DNA from: Microbacteriaceae bacterium 3FA27C10
GTDB lineage: Bacteria > Actinomycetota > Actinomycetes > Actinomycetales > Microbacteriaceae
NCBI GenBank assembly: GCA_005502775.1
Contig: SCNI01000011.1
Span: 35,393 to 99,392, forward strand
Direction: 5' to 3'
Length of the DNA stretch: 64,000 nt
Shown here: one piece after another, positions 27,833 through 35,469 of the stretch
How positions within the stretch are numbered: the stretch's first letter is position 1
Layout: each line of letters starts with the position of its first letter
The notes under the pieces: model-generated
What the model was told of the DNA's origin: nothing
Database searches by the model: none
What the model saw: only the letters and a program-made list of their open reading frames with translations
Translations under genes and position numbers: made by a program

Positions 27833-29152
27833 TCAGGCGAGTGCGCGTTCGAGATCGGCGAGCAGGTCACCGACGCTCTCGGTGCCGATGGACAGCCGGA
27901 TGAGACCCGGCGTGATGCCCAGCCTCGCCCGCAGCTCGCCGTCGAACGAGGCGTGCGTGGTGGTGGCCGGATGCAGGGCCATCGAGCGCACGTCGCCGAT
28001 GTTGGTCATCCGACTGAAGACCCGGAGTCGATCGGTGAAGCGCCGGGCTCCGGCCTCGCCGCCGCGCACGGTGACGGCGAACACCGAGCCGGTACGGCCG
28101 CCGTAGAGCCGCTCCGCGAGCGGCCGCTGGACGCTCGACGGCAGCCCCGAGTAGTCGACCGACTCCACGTTCGGATGCTGCTCGAGCCAGGCGGCGATCG
28201 TCGCCGCGTTGTCGAGGTGCCGCTCCATCCGCAACGACAGCGTCTCGATGCCCTGGTGCAGCAGGAAGGAGGTGAAGGGCGACAGCGCGGGCCCGATGTC
28301 GTTGACCACGGCCTCGCGGGCCGCCCGCGCATAGGCGGTGCGGCCGAAACGCTCGAGCAGAGACCGCCCGCCCGGCACCGGCGGCTCGGTGATGAGCGGG
28401 TACGGCCGCGGCGCCCCGGCCCAGTCGAAGGTGCCGGCGTCGACGATGGTGCCCGAGATCGCCGCCCCGTGACCGGAGAGGAACTTGGTCGACGAGTGCA
28501 CCACGACGGCCGCGCCGTGCTCGGCGGGGCGCACGAGATAGGGCGTGGCGATCGTGTTGTCGACCACGAGCGGGAGCCGGTGCCGCGCCGCCACGGCGGC
28601 CACGTGGTCGATGTCGACGATGTCGTTCTTGGGGTTCGGGATGGTCTCCGTGAAGATCGCCTTCGTGTCCGGCCCGATCTGCCGTTCCCACTCGTCGTCG
28701 TCGAGCGGGTTCCAGACGTAGTCGACCCCGATGCCCATCCGGGCGAAGCTGCGCCCGAACAGGATGCGCGTGCCGCTGTAGATCGACGCGGTCGACACGA
28801 ACCGCTCCCCCGACCGGGCGAGCGCGAACAGGGCCGCGGTGATGGCGGCCTGCCCCGACGCCACCACGATGACCTCCGCGCCGCCCTCGAGAGAGGCGAT
28901 GCGGCGCTCGGCGACCGAGCCGGAGGGGTTGCGCTGGCGCGAGTAGATGAGGCCGTCGCTCTCGCCGGCGAAGCGCTCCCGGCCGTCGTCCCACGACTCG
29001 AAGCGGTAGCCGGCCGTCAGCGCGATGGGCGGGATGCGCGCTCCTGCGACGGGGTCGGCGTATTCGCCGGCGTGGATCTGCCGGGTGTCGAAGCCGTAGT
29101 CGGCCCAGTCGTACTCGGGTTCGAGGTGCGACTCGTCGGGGGTGTCGGTCAT
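27833..29152 (-). CDS. metY: O-acetylhomoserine aminocarboxypropyltransferase / sulfhydrylase
   Basis: 439 residues. It is a Cys/Met-metabolism PLP enzyme with YGFDTRQIHAGEYADP at the start, the lysine motif HSSTKFLSGHG, and PLP-contact segments such as YSRQRNPSGSVAERRIASLEGG and VVASGQAAITAALFAL. It assimilates sulfide or methanethiol onto O-acetylhomoserine. Coupled by a 4-nt overlap to the MalY-type lyase upstream, it would recycle thiols released from organosulfur compounds oxidised by the neighbouring LLM enzymes (inference). Confidence 0.9.
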   Translation of the reverse strand: MTDTPDESHLEPEYDWADYGFDTRQIHAGEYADPVAGARIPPIALTAGYRFESWDDGRERFAGESDGLIYSRQRNPSGSVAERRIASLEGGAEVIVVASGQAAITAALFALARSGERFVSTASIYSGTRILFGRSFARMGIGVDYVWNPLDDDEWERQIGPDTKAIFTETIPNPKNDIVDIDHVAAVAARHRLPLVVDNTIATPYLVRPAEHGAAVVVHSSTKFLSGHGAAISGTIVDAGTFDWAGAPRPYPLITEPPVPGGRSLLERFGRTAYARAAREAVVNDIGPALSPFTSFLLHQGIETLSLRMERHLDNAATIAAWLEQHPNVESVDYSGLPSSVQRPLAERLYGGRTGSVFAVTVRGGEAGARRFTDRLRVFSRMTNIGDVRSMALHPATTTHASFDGELRARLGITPGLIRLSIGTESVGDLLADLERALA

Positions 29153-30321
29153 CGGTGCCTCTCAGGGATCGTCGCGAAGGCCGCGGCGATCGCGATCACC
29201 GCTTGCTGCAGGATGGGGCGCGGCATCGCGAACACGAGGCGCACGAAGCCCTCATAGCCCGCGCCGCAGAGTGCGCCGTCGGTCACGGTGACACCGGCGT
29301 GCTCACGCAGGAACGTCGCCGGCGAGCCCTCGATGTCGAAGGAGCGCACGTCGAGCCAGGCCAGATAGGTGGCCTCGGGCACGGCGTATCCGACCCCAGG
29401 CAGGTGCTCGTCGAGTAGTTCCCGGATCAGGAGTCTGTTGCCGTCGAGGTAGTGGAGCACGTCGCCGAGCCATGCCCGTCCGTCGCGGTAGGCGGCGGTC
29501 GAGGCGATCACGCCCGGGGTCGCGGCGCCGTGCTGCACCGCGAAGCCGAAGCCGCGGTACACCTGCTCGTCGTGCTCATTGGAGGTGATCAGCTGCGCCG
29601 CCTTGAGGCCGGCGATGTTCCAGGCCTTCGAGGCGCTCGTGCCGGTGATGGTGTGAGCGGCCGTGGCCGGCGACAACGAGGCGTACGGGATGTGCGCGCT
29701 GTCGCCGAAGCGGAGGGGCGCGTGGATCTCGTCGGCGAAGACGCGGCCTCCGCGCAGCTCCACCACCGCGGCGATGTCCTCCAGTTCTGTGCGGGTGAGC
29801 ACCGTGCCGGTGGGGTTCTGCGGGTTGCAGAGCACGAGCGTGCCCGCACCGGCGCGGAAGGCGGCATCGATGGCCTCGAGGTCGTGCCGCCACCGGCCGC
29901 CCTCCTCGATGCCGGGCACCTGCACGACCGAGCGTCCGAGAGTCGGCGGGTAGCTGAGGAACGGCATGTAGGCCGGGGTCGGCACGATCACGGCCGAACC
30001 CGGGGGCGAGAACTCCGTGACGGCCACGCCCAGCGCGGCCATGACGTCGGACACGGGATGCACGTGGCCGGGGTCGATCACCCAGCCGTACTCGTCGCGC
30101 ATCCATGCCGCCGTCGCCTCCGCGAGCTCGTGCGCCGTCGGGGGCGAGAGATAGCCCAGCACGCCCGCGTCGACGGCCCGGTGCAGCGCCTCGGTCACCG
30201 CGGGTGCGGTTCCGAAATCCATCTCGGCGACCCACGCGCCGATCGTGCCCGGATGCAGACTCCACTTTCGGCTGCTCGGCACGTCGAGCTCGTGGGTCGG
30301 GATTCCGTCGAACTGGTGCAT
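29149..30321 (-). CDS. MalY/PatB-family C-S lyase (cystathionine beta-lyase type aminotransferase)
   Basis: 390 residues from ATG 30,321 (MHQFDGIPTHELDVPSSRKWSLHPG). It is a fold-type I PLP enzyme. WVAEMDFGTAPAVTEAL, LGYLSPPTAHELAEATAAWMRDEYGW, LVLCNPQNPTGTVLTRTELEDIAAV and the Schiff-base lysine in TGTSASKAWNIAGLKAAQLI are diagnostic of MalY/PatB. It cleaves cystathionine or S-alkyl-cysteines to thiol, pyruvate and ammonia. It overlaps metY by ATGA, forming a thiol release-and-capture pair. Confidence 0.9.
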   Translation of the reverse strand: MHQFDGIPTHELDVPSSRKWSLHPGTIGAWVAEMDFGTAPAVTEALHRAVDAGVLGYLSPPTAHELAEATAAWMRDEYGWVIDPGHVHPVSDVMAALGVAVTEFSPPGSAVIVPTPAYMPFLSYPPTLGRSVVQVPGIEEGGRWRHDLEAIDAAFRAGAGTLVLCNPQNPTGTVLTRTELEDIAAVVELRGGRVFADEIHAPLRFGDSAHIPYASLSPATAAHTITGTSASKAWNIAGLKAAQLITSNEHDEQVYRGFGFAVQHGAATPGVIASTAAYRDGRAWLGDVLHYLDGNRLLIRELLDEHLPGVGYAVPEATYLAWLDVRSFDIEGSPATFLREHAGVTVTDGALCGAGYEGFVRLVFAMPRPILQQAVIAIAAAFATIPERHR

Positions 30322-30553
30322 GTCCCCGTTTCGTGGTCGGCTGCGCGCCCGGGCGGGCACTGAGCATCCTCCCCCGTTCCACTCGCGCGGGCCGCGACTG
30401 TTTCAGAATGCGTCGTTGTCGCGGCGGCGAGGATCGAGACCCCGAAGCGTGCCTGCGTCATATTTCGACGCTGTGTGACAGCCGGATGACACGAGTCGGA
30501 TCGCACGCCAGGCGACTGACTACCGTTCGAGGACTGCGTGAAAGGAGAACGAC

Positions 30554-30715
30554 ATGGAGAACACGATCCTCGGCACGGTGAGGGCGGGGGCCCGCCGCGT
30601 GAAGGCCTGGTACAGAGCCCCGTCGGGAGACGGGTCGATCTCTGAGCGTTCGAACTGGGTCGACGACGTTCTGGCCCGATACGTGTCAGCAGACACGCGG
30701 TCGATCGTCTGGTAG
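30554..30715 (+). CDS. small protein (53 aa), function unknown
   Basis: MENTILGTVRAGARRVKAWY-, ending SADTRSIVW. A strong AAAGGAG lies 6-7 nt upstream of ATG 30,554. It is basic in the first half and acidic in the second, with no transmembrane segment. Its stop codon ends exactly one base before the encoded CCA end of the tRNA fragment, i.e. at the phage attachment site. It is divergent from malY. The strong ribosome site supports a real host gene. Confidence 0.55.
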   Translation: MENTILGTVRAGARRVKAWYRAPSGDGSISERSNWVDDVLARYVSADTRSIVW

Positions 30716-30755
30716 TGGTGCACCCCCTGGGACTTGAACCCAGAACCCACTGATT
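30716..30755 (-). other. left prophage attachment site: 3' part of a tRNA gene (tRNA-Lys-like)
   Basis: Read on the minus strand, these 40 nt start at the end of the anticodon arm (AATCAG), then give a T-arm CTGGG-TTCAAGT-CCCAG, the acceptor 3' strand GGGGTGC, the discriminator A and an encoded CCA. No matching 5' acceptor GCACCCC or D-arm follows at 30,756-30,850, so only the 3' part of the gene is present. This is the classic footprint of a tyrosine integrase that uses a tRNA 3' end. The complete tRNA should lie at the right prophage end, outside this window. The Lys(CTT) identity is from memory of actinobacterial tRNA-Lys. Confidence 0.78.
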
Positions 30756-30912
30756 GAAGCTCAGCTATCGATCGATGTTGACTGGTACTGCCTGATGTGG
30801 CCTAAATCGCAGACCAGCTGGGCTTTTCACGAAGTCCACTGATGCTTGGTGTTGACAGAGTTGGATTGGAATTGCATGCCAAGTTGCTCCAATTCGTCGA
30901 GTAAGCGATGAA

Positions 30913-32076
30913 TTAGCTCGCGAATCTCTGGAGCACCAGACTCGAATCCGCGACGAGCACAGCTCGCTCGCTGTAGTGATCCTCCGTCACTGAGACGCTC
31001 GCGTGCCCTAACTGATCGCGTGCCCGCTCAATCGAAATCTCGTTGGCCACCAGCGTCGCCACAGCCTTCCGGAACGTCTTCGGCGTCATCCAATCCGGAT
31101 AGTTGTGAGCGCTCCGGAAGTCTCGCCACTGGCGCCGGAAGTTCGCCGGGGAACGCAGGGTGAGCGTGTTCGAGGGGAAGACCAGATCGCTTCCGCCTGC
31201 TGCGAGCCTCCGCTCGAGCACCTCGACTGCGAACGGAGGGAGGGAGAGGCTGCGCCTGGACGCCGACGTCTTCGGGTGTTCCTGGATTCGATAGCCTTCG
31301 CCCGTCGCAAAGACGACCGTTCCTGAGACCTTCAGCTGCGGCGGCGTCGCAGCTAGGTCGATGTTCTCCTTCTTCCGAAGCGCGAACAACTCGCCGGTGC
31401 GCAGCCCGGTTCCGAGGAAGACGTCGACGGGATCGGCGAGGTCGCTGTATCGGGGATGGCCGTTGACGTATTCGCCGGCGTCCCACTCCGCGAGGCGATC
31501 GCGGAGGAGTCGCACCTCTTCCAGGCCGATGGTGGCCACGACCCCCTTCTTCGACTTCACCGAAGCGACGTCTCGAACTGGATTCGCCGCTATCGCGCCG
31601 TGCCTGGTGGCCAGCCCGAGCATGTGGCTCAGGACTACTTTGGCGCGCTTCGCTGCCGCATCCCCCGAGCTCTTGCGGGTCGCCTTGATGAAGCGATCGA
31701 GATACGGCACGGTCGCTTCCCAGAGGCGCACCTTCTGCATTGCCGGGAGTATGTGGAGCCGCAATGCGTCGTGGTACGCGGCCTTCGTTCCGGCCGCGGC
31801 GTCTGTGGCTTCGAACTCCAGCAACCAGTGCTGTGCGAGTTCGTGGATAGTTGACTCGCGGGTGAGGTTCTCGCCTGGCAGGTGCGAGCGGTCCTTGAGT
31901 ACTTCGATCAGGTTGCGAACAGCACCGGCCGCCGTGGCGCCCGTCTTGGTGACGGTCCGGGTGACGCCATCGTAGTCGCGGAAGCGGGCGCTAGCCGTGT
32001 ACGTGCCGGCGGCGTTTTTCGCGCGCGGCTTGTTGATCTCTCCCCAGGTACCGAGGAGGAGTGGAGGTCTCGCCAC
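30913..32076 (-). CDS. int: phage tyrosine integrase
   Basis: 387 residues from GTG 32,076 (ARPPLLLGTWGEINKPRAKNAAGTYTASARFRDYDGVTRTV), 4 nt past the ImmA-like stop; the open frame extends to 32,148. Catalytic features are the first Arg in GLRTGELFALRKKEN, the box-II region MTPKTFRKAVATLV (Lys where His is usual, Arg kept), LGHASVSVTEDHY with the nucleophile Tyr, and a short tail. It faces the attachment site at 30,716-30,755, as usual for integrases that act on a tRNA 3' end. Confidence 0.92.
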   Translation of the reverse strand: MARPPLLLGTWGEINKPRAKNAAGTYTASARFRDYDGVTRTVTKTGATAAGAVRNLIEVLKDRSHLPGENLTRESTIHELAQHWLLEFEATDAAAGTKAAYHDALRLHILPAMQKVRLWEATVPYLDRFIKATRKSSGDAAAKRAKVVLSHMLGLATRHGAIAANPVRDVASVKSKKGVVATIGLEEVRLLRDRLAEWDAGEYVNGHPRYSDLADPVDVFLGTGLRTGELFALRKKENIDLAATPPQLKVSGTVVFATGEGYRIQEHPKTSASRRSLSLPPFAVEVLERRLAAGGSDLVFPSNTLTLRSPANFRRQWRDFRSAHNYPDWMTPKTFRKAVATLVANEISIERARDQLGHASVSVTEDHYSERAVLVADSSLVLQRFAS

Positions 32077-32080
32077 GGGC

Positions 32081-32473
32081 TCACACTGCCCTGGCGAGCT
32101 CGCGGCGGAGCATGGACTGGAAAACTTCGACGAGTTCCGCTGTGACATTCAGGTCGAAGGCCATCGATGCGAGGTGGCCGTCGCGTCGCCGCTCCGCCTC
32201 ACGGTAGGCCTCGATCGTGATCAGGTGCCCAGCGGCCCACTCGTCTGCCTGGCGCTCTTGGCGCCGATGCTGTGGTCCGAATGGGGTCGGGACGTGCCCG
32301 TAAATGGCGTGGCCGAGTTCGTGCGCGAGCACCGAGCGCGCGGTTCGTTCGGTCATTCCTCGATGGAGTCGGATGATGCCACGGGCATGGTCGTAGCTGC
32401 CGTCTTTTCCGGTGAGCTTCGTCTCTACGATCTCGATCCCCATGTCGGCTGCGAGTTGCGTTAGTTGGCGCAT
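32081..32473 (-). CDS. ImmA/IrrE-type metallopeptidase
   Basis: 130 residues from ATG 32,473 (MRQLTQLAADMGIEIVETKL), preceded by AAAGGGG; an in-frame ATG at 32,503 overlaps the repressor gene. The zinc motif HELGH (SVLAHELGHAIYGH) and downstream QERQADEWAAGHLI, with the third-ligand region, define the family. In ICEBs1-type systems such proteases cleave the phage repressor. It follows the repressor gene by 13 nt, consistent with an ImmR-ImmA induction module. The substrate is inferred from context. Confidence 0.85.
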   Translation of the reverse strand: MRQLTQLAADMGIEIVETKLTGKDGSYDHARGIIRLHRGMTERTARSVLAHELGHAIYGHVPTPFGPQHRRQERQADEWAAGHLITIEAYREAERRRDGHLASMAFDLNVTAELVEVFQSMLRRELARAV

Positions 32474-32486
32474 GCCGCCCCTTTCG

Positions 32487-32912
32487 TCATTCGTACTGAT
32501 CATCTGAAACCTCTTCTTCGGCGTACTTCGGGGTGTGCGCCACTGCTCTTAGGTTTGCATCTTGATCGACACGTGCGACATTGGGACGGATGCGGGTGAT
32601 CGGTGCCAGCGGAATCTTCTGCTCTGCAACTATCTGCTCAGCGCGCTCGATCACGTCGACGATCGAGATCTCGAAGATCTCGCAGAGCGCGTTGAGCTGG
32701 TCGATATCGATCCCTCGCTGACCGTTGATCACGCGAGAGAGCAGCGGCTGAGAGACGTAGCCGACCCTCCCCACGTTGCGGCGGCCAACTTCGGATTGGC
32801 TGATTCCACGAGCCGGGTCATCGGTCAGGTCCCGGAGGATGAGTCCAATGGCTCTCGTGAGCGGGGCAGGTGGCAGCTTTTTTCCAGTAGGCACTATTAA
32901 ACGGTAGTCCAT
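32487..32912 (-). CDS. phage immunity repressor, XRE-family HTH
   Basis: 141 residues. The HTH covers residues about 35-85 (ISQSEVGRRNVGRVGYVSQPLLSRVINGQRGIDIDQLNALCEIFEISIVDVI). The C-terminal 50 residues are acidic and probably the target of the ImmA-like protease encoded next. It is divergent from the Cro-like gene at 32,992 across a 79-nt region with palindromes built from TGGCATRG half-sites. This is the standard lysogeny switch layout. Confidence 0.83.
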   Translation of the reverse strand: MDYRLIVPTGKKLPPAPLTRAIGLILRDLTDDPARGISQSEVGRRNVGRVGYVSQPLLSRVINGQRGIDIDQLNALCEIFEISIVDVIERAEQIVAEQKIPLAPITRIRPNVARVDQDANLRAVAHTPKYAEEEVSDDQYE

Positions 32913-32913
32913 T

Positions 32914-32929
32914 TGGCATGGCTATGCCA
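32914..32929. promoter_or_regulatory. operator-like palindrome O1 next to the repressor start
   Basis: TGGCAT-GGCT-ATGCCA, a perfect 6-bp inverted repeat starting 2 nt upstream of the repressor gene. Written as half-sites it is TGGCATGG facing TGGCATAG. It is a likely autoregulation site for the repressor or its Cro-like opponent. Confidence 0.6.
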
Positions 32930-32964
32930 TGTTTTCAAATTAACAGCGCGTTACAGGCGCTAAT

Positions 32965-32982
32965 CCATTCCATATGGCATAG
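32965..32982. promoter_or_regulatory. operator-like dyad O2 before the early operon
   Basis: CCATTCCA-TA-TGGCATAG ends 9 nt before the ATG of the first rightward gene. The right arm equals the O1 half-site TGGCATAG. A copy differing in one base occurs at 43,851-43,868. It lies where the early rightward promoter must be. Confidence 0.65.
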
Positions 32983-32991
32983 AGTCGCTGC

Positions 32992-33252
32992 ATGGCAACC
33001 GCAACAGTCGCTCCCGAAGCCCTCGCAGCAGCTCTCCGAGCACAGCGCGCCGTCAGCCGGATAACGGTTGGCGAGCTGGTCGAGGCCACAGCGTCCCTCT
33101 CTCATGTCTCCCCGCGAACCCTCCAGCGGCGACTCGACACGGGTGCGGGCATCACCCTCGACGAGGTCAACGCCTTCGCCATGGTGATGTCTGTTCCCAC
33201 GAGCCGCATCTTCAAGCTGGCGCAGGTTCTGCAAGAGAGCGAAGACGACTAG
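32992..33252 (+). CDS. Cro-like small DNA-binding protein
   Basis: 86 residues (MATATVAPEALAAALRAQRAV). The helix-rich pattern ITVGELVEATASLSHVSPRTLQRRLDTGAGITLDEVNAFAMVMSVPTSRIFKLAQVL fits an HTH fold. It is the first rightward gene, divergent from the repressor. No Shine-Dalgarno sequence is seen and operator O2 is very close, so the mRNA may be near-leaderless. The role as lytic Cro is inferred from position. Confidence 0.65.
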   Translation: MATATVAPEALAAALRAQRAVSRITVGELVEATASLSHVSPRTLQRRLDTGAGITLDEVNAFAMVMSVPTSRIFKLAQVLQESEDD

Positions 33253-33458
33253 TGGCCGAGATGCTCTGGACCGAGAACAGAGTCGCCAAAGAGACCGGGT
33301 TCACCGAGTCCACTCTTCGCACATGGCGCTCGCGCAATCGAGAAGCGGGTCCTCCGTTCGTCAAGTTCGGCCGCGCAGTCCGGTACCGCCCCGAAGACGT
33401 GCGCGCCTGGGTTCAGGCCCAGGCCGCGCTCACCGCACCAACTCAGCCATTCGATTGA
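33252..33458 (+). CDS. MerR/AlpA-like HTH protein, probable excisionase
   Basis: 68 residues; the GTG shares its G with the preceding TAG stop. It has a winged HTH_17 pattern: LWTENRVAKETGFTESTLRTWRSRNREAGPPFVKFGRAVRYRPEDVRAWVQAQ. Proteins of this size and fold next to integrase-repressor modules usually act as excisionases or recombination directionality factors; that role is an inference. Confidence 0.72.
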   Translation: MAEMLWTENRVAKETGFTESTLRTWRSRNREAGPPFVKFGRAVRYRPEDVRAWVQAQAALTAPTQPFD

Positions 33459-33469
33459 AGGGAATTCTC

Positions 33470-33793
33470 ATGGCAACCGCACTCGCACACCGCAATGACC
33501 CCGACACCTCGCACTTCGCCGCCGAGAGCCTCAATCTCGACGACAGCAGCGAGATCAAGGGCGCGATCCTGAGCATGCTCGCGGAGCGACCTCGCGCGAC
33601 CTACGAGCTCACCGGCACGTACTTCGCCCGCCGCGAGGCGAAGGGATGGCCGCTCGTCAAGACCGACTCGATCGCGAAGCGGCTCAGCGAGCTGCGCGTC
33701 GCCGGCCGGGTCGTTGACTCGGGCGATCGGGTCAACGGCCAGTACGGCAAGCCCGTCGCCGTGTGGCAGCTGCCCGAACCCGACGCCGCGTAG
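33470..33793 (+). CDS. phage hypothetical protein, winged-helix-like
   Basis: 107 residues from ATG 33,470 with GAAGGG upstream. The middle segment SEIKGAILSMLAERPRATYELTGTYFARREAKGWPLVKTDSIAKRLSELRVAGRVVDSG reads like a winged helix, ending with a YGKPVAVWQLP strand. This arrangement is common in early actinophage proteins. The function is unknown; it may be a DNA-binding regulator. Confidence 0.6.
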   Translation: MATALAHRNDPDTSHFAAESLNLDDSSEIKGAILSMLAERPRATYELTGTYFARREAKGWPLVKTDSIAKRLSELRVAGRVVDSGDRVNGQYGKPVAVWQLPEPDAA

Positions 33794-33857
33794 CCACCAC
33801 CTCATCCTCGCGGCCCATCCGCCGCGCCCGTCTTGTCTTTGAAGGGAGACACCGCCG

Positions 33858-35090
33858 ATGGCGAAGACACTCGAAGTGAAGAACTACAAGGGCCTCAGGC
33901 ACGTCACGTTGACGCCCGGTGACCGATCGCTGATCGTCATCGCTGGCGCGAACGGTGCCGGGAAGAGCAGCTTCATCGATCCGATCAAGGAGCTGTTCCG
34001 TTACAAGGGCGTGAAGGAGACCCCGCACCCGATCCGCGATGGCGAGGACTCGGCGTTCTCCGAATTCATCGACACGGACCTCGACATTCGGTTCCGTCGC
34101 GACTGGAAGCGTTCGGCGGCCGGGAAGATCACGTCGACGTTCTCGGCGTACGGCCTGGATGGCGCCAAGCATGACTCCGCGACAGCGATTCTCGCGCAGC
34201 ATCTCGGCGGTGAGTTGATCGACCCGGTGGAGTTCACTCTGCTCGATGAGAAGAAACAGCGCGAGGTGCTCCTGTCGAAGGTGGAGCTGCCGTTCGACCT
34301 CGACAAGCTGGCCGCCGAGAAGAAGGGCGCGGAGGAACGTCGCCTCCTGGCCGGCCGCGAGGTGGAGCGGCTGCGCGGCGCGCTCGCCTCACTGCCGAAG
34401 GGCGCGGGCGACCCGGATGCCACGCCAGTGTCGGCGACGTCGATCCTCGCTGAGCTGGACGCGGCGAACCGTGCGAACGCCGAGCGGTCCCGTGCGATGG
34501 AGCTTCGCGAGAAGCTTGACGTCGAGATCGAAGACCTTCGCGCCCGGCTGGCAGATGCACTTGTTCGGCGCCAGTTCGTGGCGAACCAGCTGGTCACGCT
34601 TCCGCCCATGGTGGACACCGTGGCGATTCGGGCGCGGCTCGCGACCGTCGAGGAGACGAATGCCGCCCTGGCCGAGACGCGTGCCTACGCCGAGGCGCAG
34701 CAGCGGCTCAGCGAAGCGGTCGCCGCGCACGCGAAGGAGCAGGCCGAACTCGACCACATCGTGAAGGTCAAGGCCGACGGTCTCGCGGAAGCTAAGTTTC
34801 CCCTCGCCGGCCTCAGCGTGGACGACGACGGGGTTACCTTCCGCGGCGTCCCGTTCGTGCAGCTCAACTCGGCACAGCAGATCGTCGTGGGCTTCGACAT
34901 CGCCACCTCTGGCAACCCGGATCTGAAGCTCGTCTTCATCAAGAACGGCGACCTCCTCGACGACGACACCCTCGCGGTGCTCGGCGAGCGCGGTGAGGCA
35001 CGGGGCTACACAATCATCGTCGAGCGCGGCCGGGACAACTCGGAGGAGATCGGCTACACGATCGACGCCGGAGAGCTGGTGAACGCATGA
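33858..35090 (+). CDS. SMC/RecF-like AAA ATPase of phage recombination module
   Basis: 410 residues. Walker A is IVIAGANGAGKSSFID (residues about 29-44) in an ABC-type ATPase head. Residues about 150-310 are charged helices typical of a coiled coil (AAEKKGAEERRLLAGREVERLRG). The C-terminal head is reduced, with a weak Walker B (LKLVFIKNGDLLDDD). It precedes the YqaJ nuclease and RecT-like gene, so it probably acts with them in double-strand-break processing. It overlaps the next gene by ATGA. Confidence 0.75.
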   Translation: MAKTLEVKNYKGLRHVTLTPGDRSLIVIAGANGAGKSSFIDPIKELFRYKGVKETPHPIRDGEDSAFSEFIDTDLDIRFRRDWKRSAAGKITSTFSAYGLDGAKHDSATAILAQHLGGELIDPVEFTLLDEKKQREVLLSKVELPFDLDKLAAEKKGAEERRLLAGREVERLRGALASLPKGAGDPDATPVSATSILAELDAANRANAERSRAMELREKLDVEIEDLRARLADALVRRQFVANQLVTLPPMVDTVAIRARLATVEETNAALAETRAYAEAQQRLSEAVAAHAKEQAELDHIVKVKADGLAEAKFPLAGLSVDDDGVTFRGVPFVQLNSAQQIVVGFDIATSGNPDLKLVFIKNGDLLDDDTLAVLGERGEARGYTIIVERGRDNSEEIGYTIDAGELVNA

Positions 35091-35362
35091 GCTGGACTGG
35101 CGGTCCCCACCTTGCTGCAATGCGCAAAGAGCGGTCGCTGACCCAGGATGACCTAGCCGAGAGGTCTGGAATAGGTCGATTTGTCATCGCGAACATTGAG
35201 TCCGGGCGCAAGGCAGATCTGTCCGTCGGCCAGCTGGCCGCGCTGGCGTCGGCTCTCGGAGTGAACGCATCTGATATCGATAGGCGGGTCGCGAGCAAGG
35301 CGGATTCCAAACTTCGCCAGGTGCGTCTGGACCTCATCTCCCTGGCAGCAGGTGCGGCATGA
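35087..35362 (+). CDS. XRE-family HTH protein
   Basis: 91 residues. The XRE HTH is clear at residues 7-65: LAAMRKERSLTQDDLAERSGIGRFVIANIESGRKADLSVGQLAALASALGVNASDI. Its place inside a recombination module, overlapping genes on both sides, suggests a phage regulator of this operon. Targets are unknown. Confidence 0.78.
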   Translation: MSWTGGPHLAAMRKERSLTQDDLAERSGIGRFVIANIESGRKADLSVGQLAALASALGVNASDIDRRVASKADSKLRQVRLDLISLAAGAA

Positions 35363-35469
35363 GTCTCTCCATCCAGGACCCGTACGAGCCCAACGACCCG
35401 AAGCGCCCTGGCTACGTCGACTGGCTCCTCGGGGCCGCCGACACGATCAGAGACGAGCCGCCATGCTGA
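35359..35469 (+). CDS. small phage protein (36 aa)
   Basis: MSLSIQDPYEPNDPKRPGYV- to RDEPPC, translated from ATG 35,359 overlapping the XRE stop (ATGA). It ends 7 nt into the YqaJ gene. It fills an otherwise empty stretch and keeps the chain of overlapping genes intact, which supports it as real. It is acidic and proline-rich; the function is unknown. Confidence 0.5.
   Translation: MSLSIQDPYEPNDPKRPGYVDWLLGAADTIRDEPPC

Noticed and set aside
30756..30850. Possible complete tRNA gene at the prophage boundary
   Set aside because: No 5' acceptor strand, D-arm or intact anticodon arm can be found upstream of the 3' fragment, so it is an attachment-site remnant.
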